From contig LUGG01000024.1 in assembly GCA_001683735.1 (NCBI GenBank), positions 248,001 through 312,000 of the forward strand: 64,000 nucleotides of DNA, given 5' to 3'. Positions 44,352 to 55,570 of this stretch are shown in pieces; the stretch's first letter is position 1, and each line of letters opens with the position of its first letter. Made by a program: the position numbers and the translations under genes. The DNA comes from Grifola frondosa (Eukaryota; Basidiomycota; Agaricomycetes; Polyporales; Grifolaceae). Below the pieces are notes generated by a model. It did not search any database and had not been told where the DNA came from. It was given only the letters and a program-made list of their open reading frames with translations.

Positions 44352-45328
44352 ACCCCCCTATTAGTCTCGGAACCAGCCGTTCTACCCGGTCGGACCCCCA
44401 ATCGGAGAGCGAAAAACACAAGCACTGACCCGGGTAGAACGTCTGGTGACATTCGTATAGAGGGGGGGGATACCCCAAATTTGTCACGCTCACGTGTAAC
44501 TGACGCGACTCTTGCGCGTCACGTCGCGTCCTCTTTCATACTTAGTAACTAAGACCTCTGCGCGCAATGTCGCACAACAATTCAAATATTTTAAATCTAC
44601 TTTCCTCGCCTAACTGCGGCGACGTACCCGACGACGATGAGTTCGACGACTCTGAATGGGAAACCGAGCAGGAAACCTCTACCAATGAAGAGCTCGCCGA
44701 CGAGAATTAGACCGACCACCAGTGCGAGCCCAGTGAACCGCCACATAAAGCTGGACTCATTGATCTTGCTACGCATCTGGCTGGTCTTGTAGTTGCGCGA
44801 GTTCAGCGCTTTCTCATGCGCCGCCTGAAGTATCGCCGCAGTCTCGATATTCTGCTGCCTGTGGGAATCTGTCGAAGGTGAGTTAGTGGCAGGAGCTGTG
44901 TTCTCAGCAGAACTCGCCGGCTGGTCTCATCGAGTAGATGTTGAGGCGGGCTTAGCTCTTGAAGGGCGGGCAGGCACCATCGTCGCAGTAGGGAACAGGG
45001 AAAAAAATTGTCATTGGGGACATAGCTACAGATGCACATGGAGTTTGAAGCTTGAAGTCGAGTGAGGCAGAGGCTGAACGCGCAAGACCGTTTCGGATGC
45101 GTGAGGTAACGCGTCAGTCACAGAGGTCACTTGCCAAAAATGGGGTATCCCCCCCCCTCTATACGAAAGTCACCAGACGGTATACATATGACTGTGCTGG
45201 TGTTTTTCGCTCTCCGATACCAACTCCGAAGTGACGCGTGGATTATTCCGGTGGCTCTCGGTGGCGCAGCCACTTTCCCTAGCGCAGTCATTATGTATAC
45301 CGTCTGGTTTCGAGACTACCCCCTATAG
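44352..45328. mobile_element. About 1-kb terminal-inverted-repeat element with hairpin-bearing ends
   Basis: Left arm (about 44352-44487) and right arm (about 45137-45328) are inverted copies: TAGTCTCGGAACCAGCCG against TAGTCTCGAAACCAGACGG at the outside, ATCGGAGAGCGAAAAACAC in the middle, and GTCTGGTGACATTCGTATAG plus a G8-9 run then ATACCCC inside. Each arm also folds on itself: left stem CGTTCTACCCGG with CCGGGTAGAACG, right stem CCAGACGGTATACAT with its complement at 45293-45307. No transposase was found, so it is probably non-autonomous. The interior has an acidic 47-codon frame (44567-44710, MSHNNSNILNLLSSPN start) that stays open for about 55 more codons past one TAG. Target-site duplication not clear. 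Confidence 0.7.
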
Positions 45329-45762
45329 CTCTAAAGTCGTCCGCAGACTTGTTTTTTCTCACGAATTAAACCAAATTTGGGGCTAAGTTTAAACTCCGTC
45401 CGCATGATTGTCGGTCGTCACACAGGCCTAAAGGTTGCATGGTTGAGTCGTTGCTGGTTCCCTGTTCACATTTACTCCCATTTTTGATTCTGCATGGTGT
45501 TCATACCAGACTATCCTCTCTACATACTTGTCAGTAGTGTCAATGGAATATCCTTCAGATTATGATACCAACCAAGGGTTTTATGGCAGGGTTCAGCATG
45601 GAAGTTGGGAGCCAATAATACAGGGCAATTTGCTGCTACCAACATCAAATCCCACCAATTTCATATGTCGAAGCCATCTACCTGACCATGGCTATTGAAA
45701 ACCTCAAAGGAATACACTAATATTATTATGTAGTATAATCCTGGTTTACAAGCTCAAGCCAG
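45329..45762. other. Spacer between TIR element and LTR relic
   Basis: A/T-richer sequence with no supported gene or repeat. Confidence 0.4.
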
Positions 45763-45818
45763 TGATGAATGTCCTTGCCCTGCTTCACGGTGATGAATGT
45801 CCTTGCCCTGCTCCACGG
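45763..45818. repeat. Two 28-bp tandem units
   Basis: TGATGAATGTCCTTGCCCTG followed by CTTCACGG occurs twice head to tail with one mismatch (CTTCACGG, CTCCACGG) and directly abuts the relic LTR at 45819. Confidence 0.85.
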
Positions 45819-46287
45819 TGATACGACAGCCTCAGATATGCAAATCGAATCATTTTCACATTTCGAACAGCTGACGATCGCCCAGGCACTCTTCCAGTAG
45901 GATCGTACCTGTGATTACATTGTTGCAGGTCACTTGCACCATATTCCCCAGCTTTCTTGCAACACGCGATTAACCGAACATCAACTATCAATGATTCCAC
46001 TACTCCGTACACCCCAAATTCATGTGATATGTCATTCTTATATTCAAAATCACCTCATGGCAATGTGCGACACATCAAGACACTTGTGACCCAATTGTTC
46101 GGCGTCCTACATGCATCTACCTGGCAGATCACACATGTCAAACTTGATCCCAGTCTTTTCAACTCTTACCCAGCCTCAGATCATTTCCATAACTGATCTA
46201 GCTATGCCACACAACTCCACATGTCAATTCTACATCTCCACTATTGTTTGCGGCACATTCCGGACAGTACTACCGATGCGACACAAC
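45819..46287 (+). repeat. Diverged extra copy of the element A LTR
   Basis: It starts TGATACGACAGCCTCAGATA and follows the whole 46307-46772 LTR block by block (TCGCATTTCGAAC-like, GGATCG, CATTGTTGCAGGTCA, CCTCATGGC, CCAATTGTTCGG, CTTGATCCCAGTC), with many C/T and G/A differences. It is probably an older solo LTR or part of a tandem element. Confidence 0.65.
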
Positions 46288-46306
46288 AGATGCCCCAGAA
46301 GACCGC

Positions 46307-46772
46307 TGATATGATGGCCCTAACTACGCAGATCAAATCGTTTTCGCATTTCGAACCTCTGACGATCATCCAGGAGCTACACTCTATTTCAATAGGATCG
46401 CACCTGCGATTACATCATCGCAGGTCATCTGAACAATAACTCTACGCCTCGTTGCGATGCGCAGCAAGCCGAGCATCACCTACCGATACTTCACATACTC
46501 AATGTTCACGTGATACATCATATTCGAATTCAAATTCACCTCATGGCGACGTGCGACGTGTCAAAAACACTTGCGATCCAATTGTTCGGTGTCCTACATG
46601 CGTATACCTGGCGGATCACACACGTCGAACTTGATCCCAGTCCTTTCGGCTCTTACCCAGTCTCTGATTACTTCCATAACTGATTTAGCTATGCCACGTG
46701 ACTCCACATGTCAATGCGACGTCGCGATTATTGTCTATGGCGCATCCCGGACCATACTACCGGTGCGACACG
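46307..46772 (+). repeat. 5' LTR (start) of Ty3/gypsy element A
   Basis: Begins TGATATGATGGCCCTAACTA and is near-identical to 55571-56037 in the same orientation. The two diverge at 46772 because the downstream copy is cut by a later insertion; the true LTR probably continues right of 46772. Differences seen are scattered transitions. Confidence 0.75.
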
Positions 46773-48199
46773 TTCCCCTTTACAATAAACACCCCGAGAA
46801 GGCCACGCGTCTACTCACGTGTGCCTTTGCATGTTTCGCGTGCCGGTGCAGTGCATGGCTATACATGGCAGGTGTAGCGGTTCAGCCACCATACATTCTG
46901 TATTCCCATTTTCTTGATTTATCATAGCTCACTCGTGTCGCGTTTCATCCCAGACCTTTGACATTATAGCGATAGACCTTTTCCTTACTAGCTAATCGTA
47001 TTTCACAGGATATGTTAGTCGCAAGGCACTTGCGATCGGATTTTGATTCGTACCGAGGTCTTTTTGCGGTTTCAGATACGTAGAATAATTTATAAAAACT
47101 CATGTATAGTACGATACGAACAGATACGAGTTTCCCCCACAAGTTCAGAGTTCAAAATGTCGGCTTCACTTGCGATCGCGCTACTCTTCACTAAAGCTCT
47201 CCTCTCACTGGAAACTGACCGCGATACTGCGACTATACATAAACCATCATAACACTGCGACTTCGAACCTACGATCAAGGAGACCTCTTTAGTTGCGATA
47301 CGCATGTAGTGCACGAGAACCGATATTGCTAAGCATTTACTTTTACCTTGTTCTGCATTTCCCTACCTCAGAAAGTGTGATTCACGTGCGACTCGCGAGT
47401 AACAGTTACACAACTCGGTGCAAGGGACTCTGCGAGAAATCGAGAGCCCATTTGCTATATCTCGTTGCTACTGACTTTACGATCTATAGGATACTATTTT
47501 GTTATTTTATAGGTCAGAGTCGGCAAGAGAGTATCATTTCTGGAGCCCACCGCGAGGGGTTCTTTCGTATCCTTCGCTCAAGGTCCCTACTGGAGTTTTA
47601 GCAGAGAAACCTTGCGATCGCTTCATATCTCTGTATCAACCTTCTTCGAGTTTAGGCACAATTGCGGACGAAACTGTCTACCAGACACCGCTATCCAACT
47701 TAGCCCACTTACATCAGTTCCATCTTCCATCACGTCGCAGTCATCCACCAGAATTACAACTACCTCCAGTAGCAGACGATATTCCAGCCCAGGTCACAAT
47801 GCCTGAATCTCCCACTCCAGCTTCCACACACACTCGGCATCACTTCCACTTCTTCGGCCTAAGACTAGGTGAAGATACTTCTATTCTCGATCGGCGACAG
47901 AGCCGCACGAGAAATTAGAAGAGGAATCGCCTATCATTCCGGAACCATCTCAGTCGCAAACCACAGGCAGGACCTTCCGTCTTCCGGACCTATCACTCGC
48001 AACTATGCGAGACAACAGCAGCGTCGGTCACAATCAACATCTTCTGTAAACCCAGACACTCCTGTATCGCGACCATTCAGCGAGCATCGCGCCCTCCAGT
48101 AGCACCTAGCCAGTCCACCTGCGACAACACAGAACATACCCTCAGCCCCCTATTCCTCAGCCACCTCTTGTAAATCCACCAGCTCCTAACATGGCAACA

Positions 48200-49230
48200 G
48201 CAATGCCCACGTGCGGACATCATACGCACCAGTTTTCGATCCGAAGGAACCGCGAACACTTTTGCGATTTTTGAAGATCTGAATACTCTTTACCACACTG
48301 GACGCCCGACCAACGAATTGAAGAAGGGCACACTGTACGGTATGCACCCATCGACGTCGCGAACATGTGGGATCAATTACCTTCATCGCGGATGCGACAA
48401 AGACGTACGAAGAATGGCGCGAAGAGGTCAAAGCGTTTTATCCTACTGCCGATGCGAACAGGAAAATATACGTTGCAGGATCTTGATTTACTTATAGGAG
48501 AACGATCGCGATTGGGCATTTCTACAGCGGGGATCTGGGAGACTATTATAGGGAGTTTTTCAAGATCACAGAGTTCCTTCGCAGTCGACGAGGCTTTCGA
48601 CAAGTGAAATCGCGAGGACATTTTATAAGCCTTTCACCCAACTCTTGGCAGTCTGTACACTCGCGACTCCAACTAAGTACCCTGACCACAATCCGACGAC
48701 TTCTGGCATTAACATATTTCAGATGCCGCACACTATGTCTACATGGCACCGAGTCGACGCACCAGTGCAGGGTACACCGCAGCGCGACCACATCCACAGC
48801 TTACTGCCAGGCACTATCAAGAAGAAGACTTCACTTCCCTCATCAAACCATCACTCGCACCATCGCACAAGCCTTCGCAACGTCAGCGAACATGGCCTTT
48901 GCTAATGCGCACCACAGACGTCACAGTCTCCAATATTCGAACGCAATCCAAACACGACTTCGGGAGGTTGTCACTACTGCGGAGAATTCGGGCACGTAAT
49001 AGGAGGGTGTCCGAAAGTCCAGGAAGATATTGACATAGGTCGTATTCGTCGCAACATTGAGAACAAGGTAGTCCTACCTTCGGGAGCCTTGTTCCTCGCA
49101 ATGTAACTGGTGCCACCATGCGTGATCGCATCCTCGAATGGCATCGCACGCACCCAAACAATCTCACACGAGGACAACTTAGCTCGAATACGAACCCTCG
49201 GCAGGACAAATGATTTTCGAGATCACTTCT
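48200..49230 (+). pseudogene. Gag remnant of element A with CCHC zinc knuckle
   Basis: Broken frames keep gag-like pieces: IFEDLNTLYHTGRP, LKKGTLYGMHP, then PSSNHHSHHRTSLR-type Ser/Pro linker, and the nucleic-acid-binding knuckle CHYCGEFGHVIGGC (C-x2-C-x4-H-x4-C), followed by PKVQEDIDIGRIRRNIENKV and VLPSGA. At least three frames are needed to follow it, with internal stops, so it is a pseudogene. Such knuckles bind the element RNA for packaging. Confidence 0.65.
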
Positions 49231-49959
49231 AATCCCAGTGTCACATCATCATACCAGCTCACGAGAGAAGATCCATCACAGCCTTGGAGAGAGAATCTTC
49301 GCACTCAGAAAAGGCAAAGAGACCTTTGACGGTGTAGAAATTCCTAGGCACCTTCCAGCGCGACCTCCAATACCGCCTCCAGTCAATCGCTCGATAACCC
49401 TCCTTACCAAACCCACAGAGGCATCGCAGGTTACCAATCCTCCTAGTGTATCAGCACCCGCACCTGCGGCATATCGACACCGTCACCTGCGACAGGTTCC
49501 AGCACCTATCCATCCATATTCGCAAGCTCGCGAGCGACGTATGCTCCGCCGCAGGATCGCAACCTGGGAGTACTACCCAAACCTCCCAAGGACAAAGATG
49601 CAGCTTACAAACATCTGCGCCTGTCCAAGATCCTAGAATAGTGAGGACGTCTTCAATAGGTCCATGAAAGCCCCGCTACTTACGCTGACACCTGAGGAGC
49701 TTTTATCCATCTCTCCAGAAGTCCGCGCGAAATATCGCGATGCAGTAACTCCTCGTCTGCTCAAACCACGGACAAACCATGCGAGCTATGCAGATATAAT
49801 CGAGGACGATACAGATGAACTCCAGACATCGCAATTCCTCATCGCACATTCCTCCTGCATCACAACTAGTCTCTAATGGCCAACCACTGCGACCAGGTGT
49901 CATGGTCGTACCAGACCCTACGAACGTACTTGCTGGTCTCAAACCTGGCGAAACACCGG

Positions 49960-50420
49960 AGGTTTTGACGGTGCAAAGGAGTCGCATGCCCTGCGATCCA
50001 TCAATGGTCTCGTAGACAACAAGGAGGACGTCGAAGGGATTATAGACCCAGGATCGCAAATCATCTCAATGTCGGAGGAAGTTTGTCACGTGCTAGGACT
50101 CATATATGACCCCACCATATGCCTTAACATGCAGTCAGCTAACAGTGAAGTTGATCAGTCTCTTGGCTTGTTCGAAGTCCCTTTCCAGGTCTCCGACATC
50201 GTCCTTTACCTCCAGATCCATGTCATTCGACAGGCCGCATACGACATCTTATTGGGGCGACCATTCGATGTTTTAACGGAGAGTGCGTTCGCAATTTCGC
50301 GAATGAAGACCAAACAATCACGATACACTGTCCGAATACCTATCAGATAGTGACAGTCCCGACGTTGCGACGAGGACCTCCGCGATTCAAAAGGCGATTG
50401 CAACCATTGCGACACCATGA
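49960..50420 (+). pseudogene. Retropepsin (aspartic protease) domain of element A
   Basis: The catalytic loop is IIDPGSQIISMSEEVC with DPGS (50045-50056) in place of the more usual DSGS or DTGA. The fold continues LNMQSANSEVDQSLGLFEVP and ends in the second hydrophobic motif AYDILLGRPF (near 50240-50270). Upstream, ESHALRSINGLVDNKEDVEG is in frame, but it links to the preceding EVLTV frame only if one base is added at about 49971. Downstream coding fades just before the nested LTR. The protease would mature the gag-pol polyprotein. Confidence 0.75.
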
Positions 50421-50516
50421 AACCCATGACCAAAATTTTACAGCGAACTTGAGGATTTGATTTACGATCAAGGAGAGTTGGCTCTAGTTTTGGACTATGA
50501 TACCCAGTTGGCGCGT

Positions 50517-52709
50517 TGTCACGCACCAAACGGGGTTGGTACCTGGACAGGGCCAAAATAACCATCTTTGGCAACCAAGTCAACCGAGTGCCGTAATATG
50601 CACAGCACACGAAGGTCACCATCGGGATCGAGTTTAGACATCATCAATCATGTCAAATCTCCACCCAATCCCACCCAATCGACGCATGCCATGGTGCCCC
50701 ATGGTAATTGATCCTCGGTTCCCCATCCTATTATACGACACACTCGCCACCGGATTCGACCTCATGCCACTGTCCGGATTCGTGCACCTCACAGATCGAT
50801 CCGGAATTACGTTCACGGGCCATATCGACCACATCATCCAGTACCAGGAAACACGAATATTCCTCGCCCTTTCTCACATCGATGGCACCTGCACCATTGG
50901 TTTCACAGTACGATACGAGTACGTTCAGCATTCGCTCGTCTCCTATGCAATGACCTGGTGGCGATATTCCCTATACGCTGTCAGTCCGGATAACGAGATG
51001 ACGAAGCCGGAATCCATGATTTACCCTCTTCACCCGCTTGTAAACGACGACAACCATCGTTAAATCAAGTAGGATGGGATGGGAAAGCATGGAGGGTCAT
51101 GAGGAAAAGGAGTGCGGGAAAGAATCAGGTCAGGAAAGTCAGGAGACAAGGAGTTGGACACAGCGGACATCGCGGAAACAGGAAGAAGAAGATCAGGTTA
51201 GCAAATTCTGGAAGGGACTGGAAGAAAGGCAGAGTCCTGGGAAAGTCTGTACAGCCTTTGAAAAGAGAAGCATGGCAATGGTCACAGGGATACACAGCCA
51301 CAAGCCACCTGAGATGATGTAGAACAGCCTTCAGGAGACTCACAGCCCTGGAACCATAGACCATGTGCTTCTCAAAGTGGCAGACTAACTCCCCCAGATT
51401 TGTAAGGGCCCTACCCTAGATTTGTGATTGCCTTACTAAGGCTGTGCAAATTTATAAGGTAGAGGACCTCCATTAGTCAGGGAATATCTCAAATGGATGA
51501 CAAAGTCTTCAAGGCTATGTACTCTGTGAGAGAAAGGTCCTTGAAATGGAGAAAAGGGCACCTTGGGTTTGTAATCCCCTGCCCCAGATTTGTAAGAGCC
51601 TTACTAAAGCTATGCAAATCTGAGGGCCGGGTGACCTAGGAGAGCTCTGATTGGAGGAAGTCAGAGAGGCAGTGCAGGGAGATGCAGCTGGAACATTCAG
51701 GAAAACACTATGGAAAGGACTGGAAGATTCTAGCACAGTAGTTACCATGGTTTCTTGTGCTTGGAGCCTCCCGGAAAGTGCTGGAACAGTCTGAGAAGAA
51801 GAGTCCGGGGAGAATTCTGGGCCCTCTCAAAAGGTATATAAAGAGCTCCTTTCTTGCCTTAGAGAGGGCAATAGAATTGGATCCAACAGAACTGGATCAG
51901 AGAACTGGATCCACCAGCAGCAGCCAGAAACACAGTCTCCACTGAAATTTGGATCACCCTCCAGATTCCCCCCAGACTCAGCAGACTAGATCACTTGACT
52001 GAGGTATCACAGGGATATCTCATGTCATCACAGGTGTGCACATAGGTGTACACACTCAGCCACACAGACACAGCACTTCCCTAACAAGGAGGACCTCCAA
52101 GGCGGCAAGGATACCATTCTGTATCCCCACCACCCCACTTCACTCCATACCAAATCACACCAGATTTCTACTCTCAAAGTCTCACAGCCAGAAGCAGTCA
52201 TAGTCAGTTGACTTGCTTACCACAGTCCGGACATCACTTCAGGAAACCCCACAACAGAGGTGGGCAAGGTTGAAGTCTTGGTCCCCAGTTTCCAGGTCAC
52301 AGCAGTGCAGCAACCCCATACAGAGGTGGGCAAGGTTGACTGTTGATAGGACAGGAAAGAGAAGTCTTCCTCGGAGGGAGCATCAGCAGAAGAACAGGAG
52401 ACATATCGAGGAGAGGTAGAAGTGACAAACGTACCGGGCAAGTCATCATCGTATCATCGTTAAACATTCACTTGGGATCGTACCTACCTTCGTGATTGTG
52501 ATAACACCCCCAACGGATTCGGCCAGGCCTATAACTGGGAAAGCAGGAAAAACCCGTCAAGCTTGGTGCAGTATAAAATTGATTTCATACCTCGATTCCC
52601 TTCGCGTATATTTCGCCCTGCCACAGATAGATTTTTTTCTATTTTGGTTTGGTGATTATCGAGATCGTTTTATACAGTGGTTACTATCTCACACCACATA
52701 CTCACGACA
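50517..52709 (+). repeat. Solo LTR of gypsy family B nested in element A
   Basis: A 2.19-kb unit beginning TGTCACGCACCAAACG and ending CTCACGACA, near-identical to the reverse complement of 56038-58227. It is flanked by GCGCG on both sides (50511-50515 and 52710-52714; one extra T on the left), which fits a 5-bp target duplication. No family-B coding sequence adjoins it, hence solo LTR. A promoter TATATAAAG lies at 51835-51843. An open frame of 137 codons (50650-51063) lies in its first part. Confidence 0.85.
51835..51843 (+). promoter_or_regulatory. TATA box in family B LTR
   Basis: GGTATATAAAGAGCTCC is kept in both LTR copies (the other at 56903-56911 on minus) and probably marks the U3/R border. 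Confidence 0.6.
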
Positions 52710-52717
52710 GCGCGAAA

Positions 52718-52868
52718 ATCGATCGCAGTCCCACAGGCACTACTAGATATCGATGAAGAGCGTCTGCAAGAAATGCACGAAGTCACATCGCAAGGAGATG
52801 ACGAAGAAATCCATGACGATATGGAGCACGTTGAGGCAGAGGATGAAGAAGATCTTCCTCAAGAATGA
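52718..52868 (+). pseudogene. C-terminal end of element A pol
   Basis: Right of the solo LTR a frame continues with LLDIDEERLQEMHEVTSQGD and DDEEIHDDMEHVEAEDEEDL, ending PQE. This acidic tail resembles the end of gypsy polyproteins and supports that the LTR landed in, or replaced, the pol gene. Confidence 0.45.
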
Positions 52869-53542
52869 ATTTGTGATTAGCTTACTTTCTACTCACCTAT
52901 CAGACATTTTGCATATGCTTATTATTTTTCTGTACTTATAGTGTTTCATGTAAGTCACGATAGTCACTGCGACAGTCGCGCAAAGCCTCACAGGGGTTTT
53001 ACGGCAATGAAGATCAACTGAGCCTTTCCCCTTGTAACATATTTCTTGTTGAGTTCACTCATTTACTTGCGATGATTATAATTGCGTCGCGACTACGATT
53101 CTTACTCAACACTGAGACGATGACTGGGGACAGTCAGAATTTCAGTGAGGAGGAGAAGGTCTTAATGCGATGCAATATGAGCGAGTTTTTGCGACTCAAT
53201 TTTTGCGATTTTACTTTACTTAATTCAAGCAGATATTCGTCTAAGGATTCATTTTCATTTAAATATATCCTACAGATGTACAGAATCAAGGAGACGATGA
53301 CAGCAGACTAAGAAAATTCAAGACACCACGTATCGTACAAACGTGCGACGATAGCTGAAAACGATACCAAGGAGATGCATGGGAAGGGACAGCATACAAC
53401 AAGCAGAAGAAGACAGAGACATGGTCCGAATATCCATGCGATCGAATCGCGAATGCCTCAACCCTTTCTACTACTTGCGACCTCCGCCAGACGATTTCCT
53501 CGATCGATCTAAAAAGAGAAGTTACCAGGTGTCACTTATGAA
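52869..53542. other. Element A 3' non-coding part with first polypurine-like tract
   Basis: TCAGAATTTCAGTGAGGAGG near 53135-53155 nearly repeats the block preceding the 3' LTR at 55549-55570 (CCGAATTTCAGTGAGGAGGA). No gene seen. Confidence 0.5.
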
Positions 53543-55333
53543 CTAGCGAGTATACGCACTTAGGCGAGCAGGACCTGCCCATACATCAGGGTCCCCACCG
53601 GCGTCCTCCACTATCCGGCGCATCTCCTCATTAATACGGAAAATCTCGCTGTCGCGCATGTCGATCTCCATATCGAGAAGGTATCCGCGTTCGCTTAGTG
53701 CACGGTATCGCGTCGCAGCCAGAGGGTCGAAGATGAATGGAGGAGGGGCATGCGGATCGACGAAAATAGAAGACTCTTGATGAGCACCAAATGGACGCGA
53801 TGGCCCAGCCTTGGGAACAGGCGATGGGTTGGCAGATGACAGGAAAAGAGGATCGGGAACAGGAGAAGGTGGAGGGAGAAGACCCGGGACAGGCTCGAAG
53901 ATGGAGTGAGGCGTATCGTCACGCTGAGGAGGAGTGGAGACCTTTGCAGGAGCTTTTTTTGCAGGCTTGCTCTTCTTACTAACTGTCGCAAGATTGATGA
54001 AAGGTGCAGGGGCAGGTATAGGAGCCGATACAGAACCCATCGCAGTGGATGCGCGAGTCGTGCGACAAGAAACAGAAGCCTTTGGAGGCAAAGTCTCGAT
54101 CAGGACGATCAGAAGAGCAGGGAGCATCCTTACTGCAGCAGCGGAAGCAGCCACAGTCACAGAAGCAGGAGCAGGGATGGGGGGCACAGTGGTCTTGCGA
54201 GGAGGAATGCGAATTGTAGGAGAACGGACGGGAGGGACAACTGGCTTGGGCTGAACAGCCGTAGTTGCGATACGATCCATCTTCGCTAGTGCTGGATGCC
54301 GACAAAGACAAATCAAGCAATATCATTACTAGAGAACCGGACTGCGACTTACCAGCAATCCTATCGCATGTCAAGCCTTTCCACTTACAGGCTTTCTTGT
54401 CATGCATGCAGCCCGAACATTTCCTTTCCAGCCCTTTCAGTGCACACAAAAAAGGGCGACCCAATTCGAGGCATCGGTCGCACTATGAGACAAGGGATTA
54501 ACAGAAGAAAAACACTGGCGATCATAGGGATAAAAACATACAGATCCTTCGACGTCACCAACAGCAGTGTTCCGCTTGTTGAGCTTTCCAGTACCACCTG
54601 AAACGTGAAAGTTCCGAAGGACGCCATCGGTCGTCTCTCCGACAAGAAGGGTGAAACCTTTTGCATGCAGTTTCTTCCGTTCAGCTGGGATCATTGCTTC
54701 ATCGAGGATAGTCGTCGGCCTTTCTTCCTCGGACTTTTGAGTCTTACGACGTTTTGTCACAGGCTGACGTGGAGGAGATTCGATTAATTCATCGACTTCT
54801 TCGTCCTCATCCTCCTCCTCTCCCTTCTCAACTTCCCCATCATCCTCAGCGGTTTCAGGCTCATCCCCAAGCATTAATAGTCCAAGTCCCCCACTACCAA
54901 CAGAGGACTCAGTGTCGCCAGTTCCCAAGTGACGCCACAACTCGGCCTCCAGTGCTGAACTAGGGTCAGGACGTCACATGAAATCGCTAGCCCATCCCTC
55001 CCAATCTTCGCGGTAAATACCAGCAAAAGCGCGACCTGCGACGAGCAGCCACTGATTAATAGTGTCTTGTCACGTCTCGCTGGTATCAGCGCGAAGGATA
55101 TTCTATGAACAACAAACGATGAGCATACTTGTTTACGAAGTGCATGAACATAAATTACTTACGATCGCAGTTGCCAATCATTTTCCTTCCGCTTCACGCA
55201 CTCCATCCATCAAGCCAGTCGCAGAGAGCGCAAGAACAGCCACTTCAGCGATTTTTATAGCCCGATCGACAAACGGAGCACGTTTATCAGTAGGAAGACT
55301 GGCGAACAAGTCGGCGGCAGAGCGAGTATCCAT
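53543..55333 (-). CDS. Antisense gene inside element A, Cys-rich zinc-binding-like protein
   Basis: Reading against the element, exons start MDTRSAADLFASLPTDKRAP (55333) and include an acidic block EDDGEVEKGEEEDEDEEVDE, basic KRRKTQKSEEE, the Cys cluster CLELGRPFLCALKGLERKCS and CMHDKKACKWKG, then a Pro/Ala/Ser-rich part and the end RRIVEDAGGDPDVWAGPARL. The spacing C-x8-C-x9-C-x2-C-x6-C suggests metal binding; similar Cys clusters followed by Pro-rich regions occur in proteins near gypsy elements in mushroom genomes. Frames between about 54317 and 54470 join through short introns, and the exons are largely intact although the host element is dead. It could be a captured host gene, an element-encoded accessory protein or a domesticated remnant. 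Confidence 0.55.
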
Positions 55334-55560
55334 GGCGGCAGAGGAGTCAAACGGAAGCAATATGCAGCAAGTATGGAGGGACAAGAGGAAGAGACACAAG
55401 AAAGGTCTTCAGGATGCGTGTGCATTTATTACTAATCGCAGGCGCAACAAGGCACGGTCTCAAAATAGGCGAACTGAACGTCGAAGCACTTGCGACAGCA
55501 GTGGACTTTCTTGTTGCGACGTCACTCTTTTCGCGGACCGAGGACGGTCCGAATTTCAGT

Positions 55561-55570
55561 GAGGAGGAGA
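55561..55570 (+). other. Polypurine tract of element A
   Basis: GAGGAGGAGA sits immediately before the TGATACGATGG start of the 3' LTR, the position of the plus-strand primer in LTR retrotransposons. Confidence 0.6.

Noticed and set aside
51066..51322. Charged plus-strand frame after the LTR ORF (starts MGWESMEGHEEKE)
   Set aside because: Purine-rich LTR sequence open in several frames; no sign of selection.
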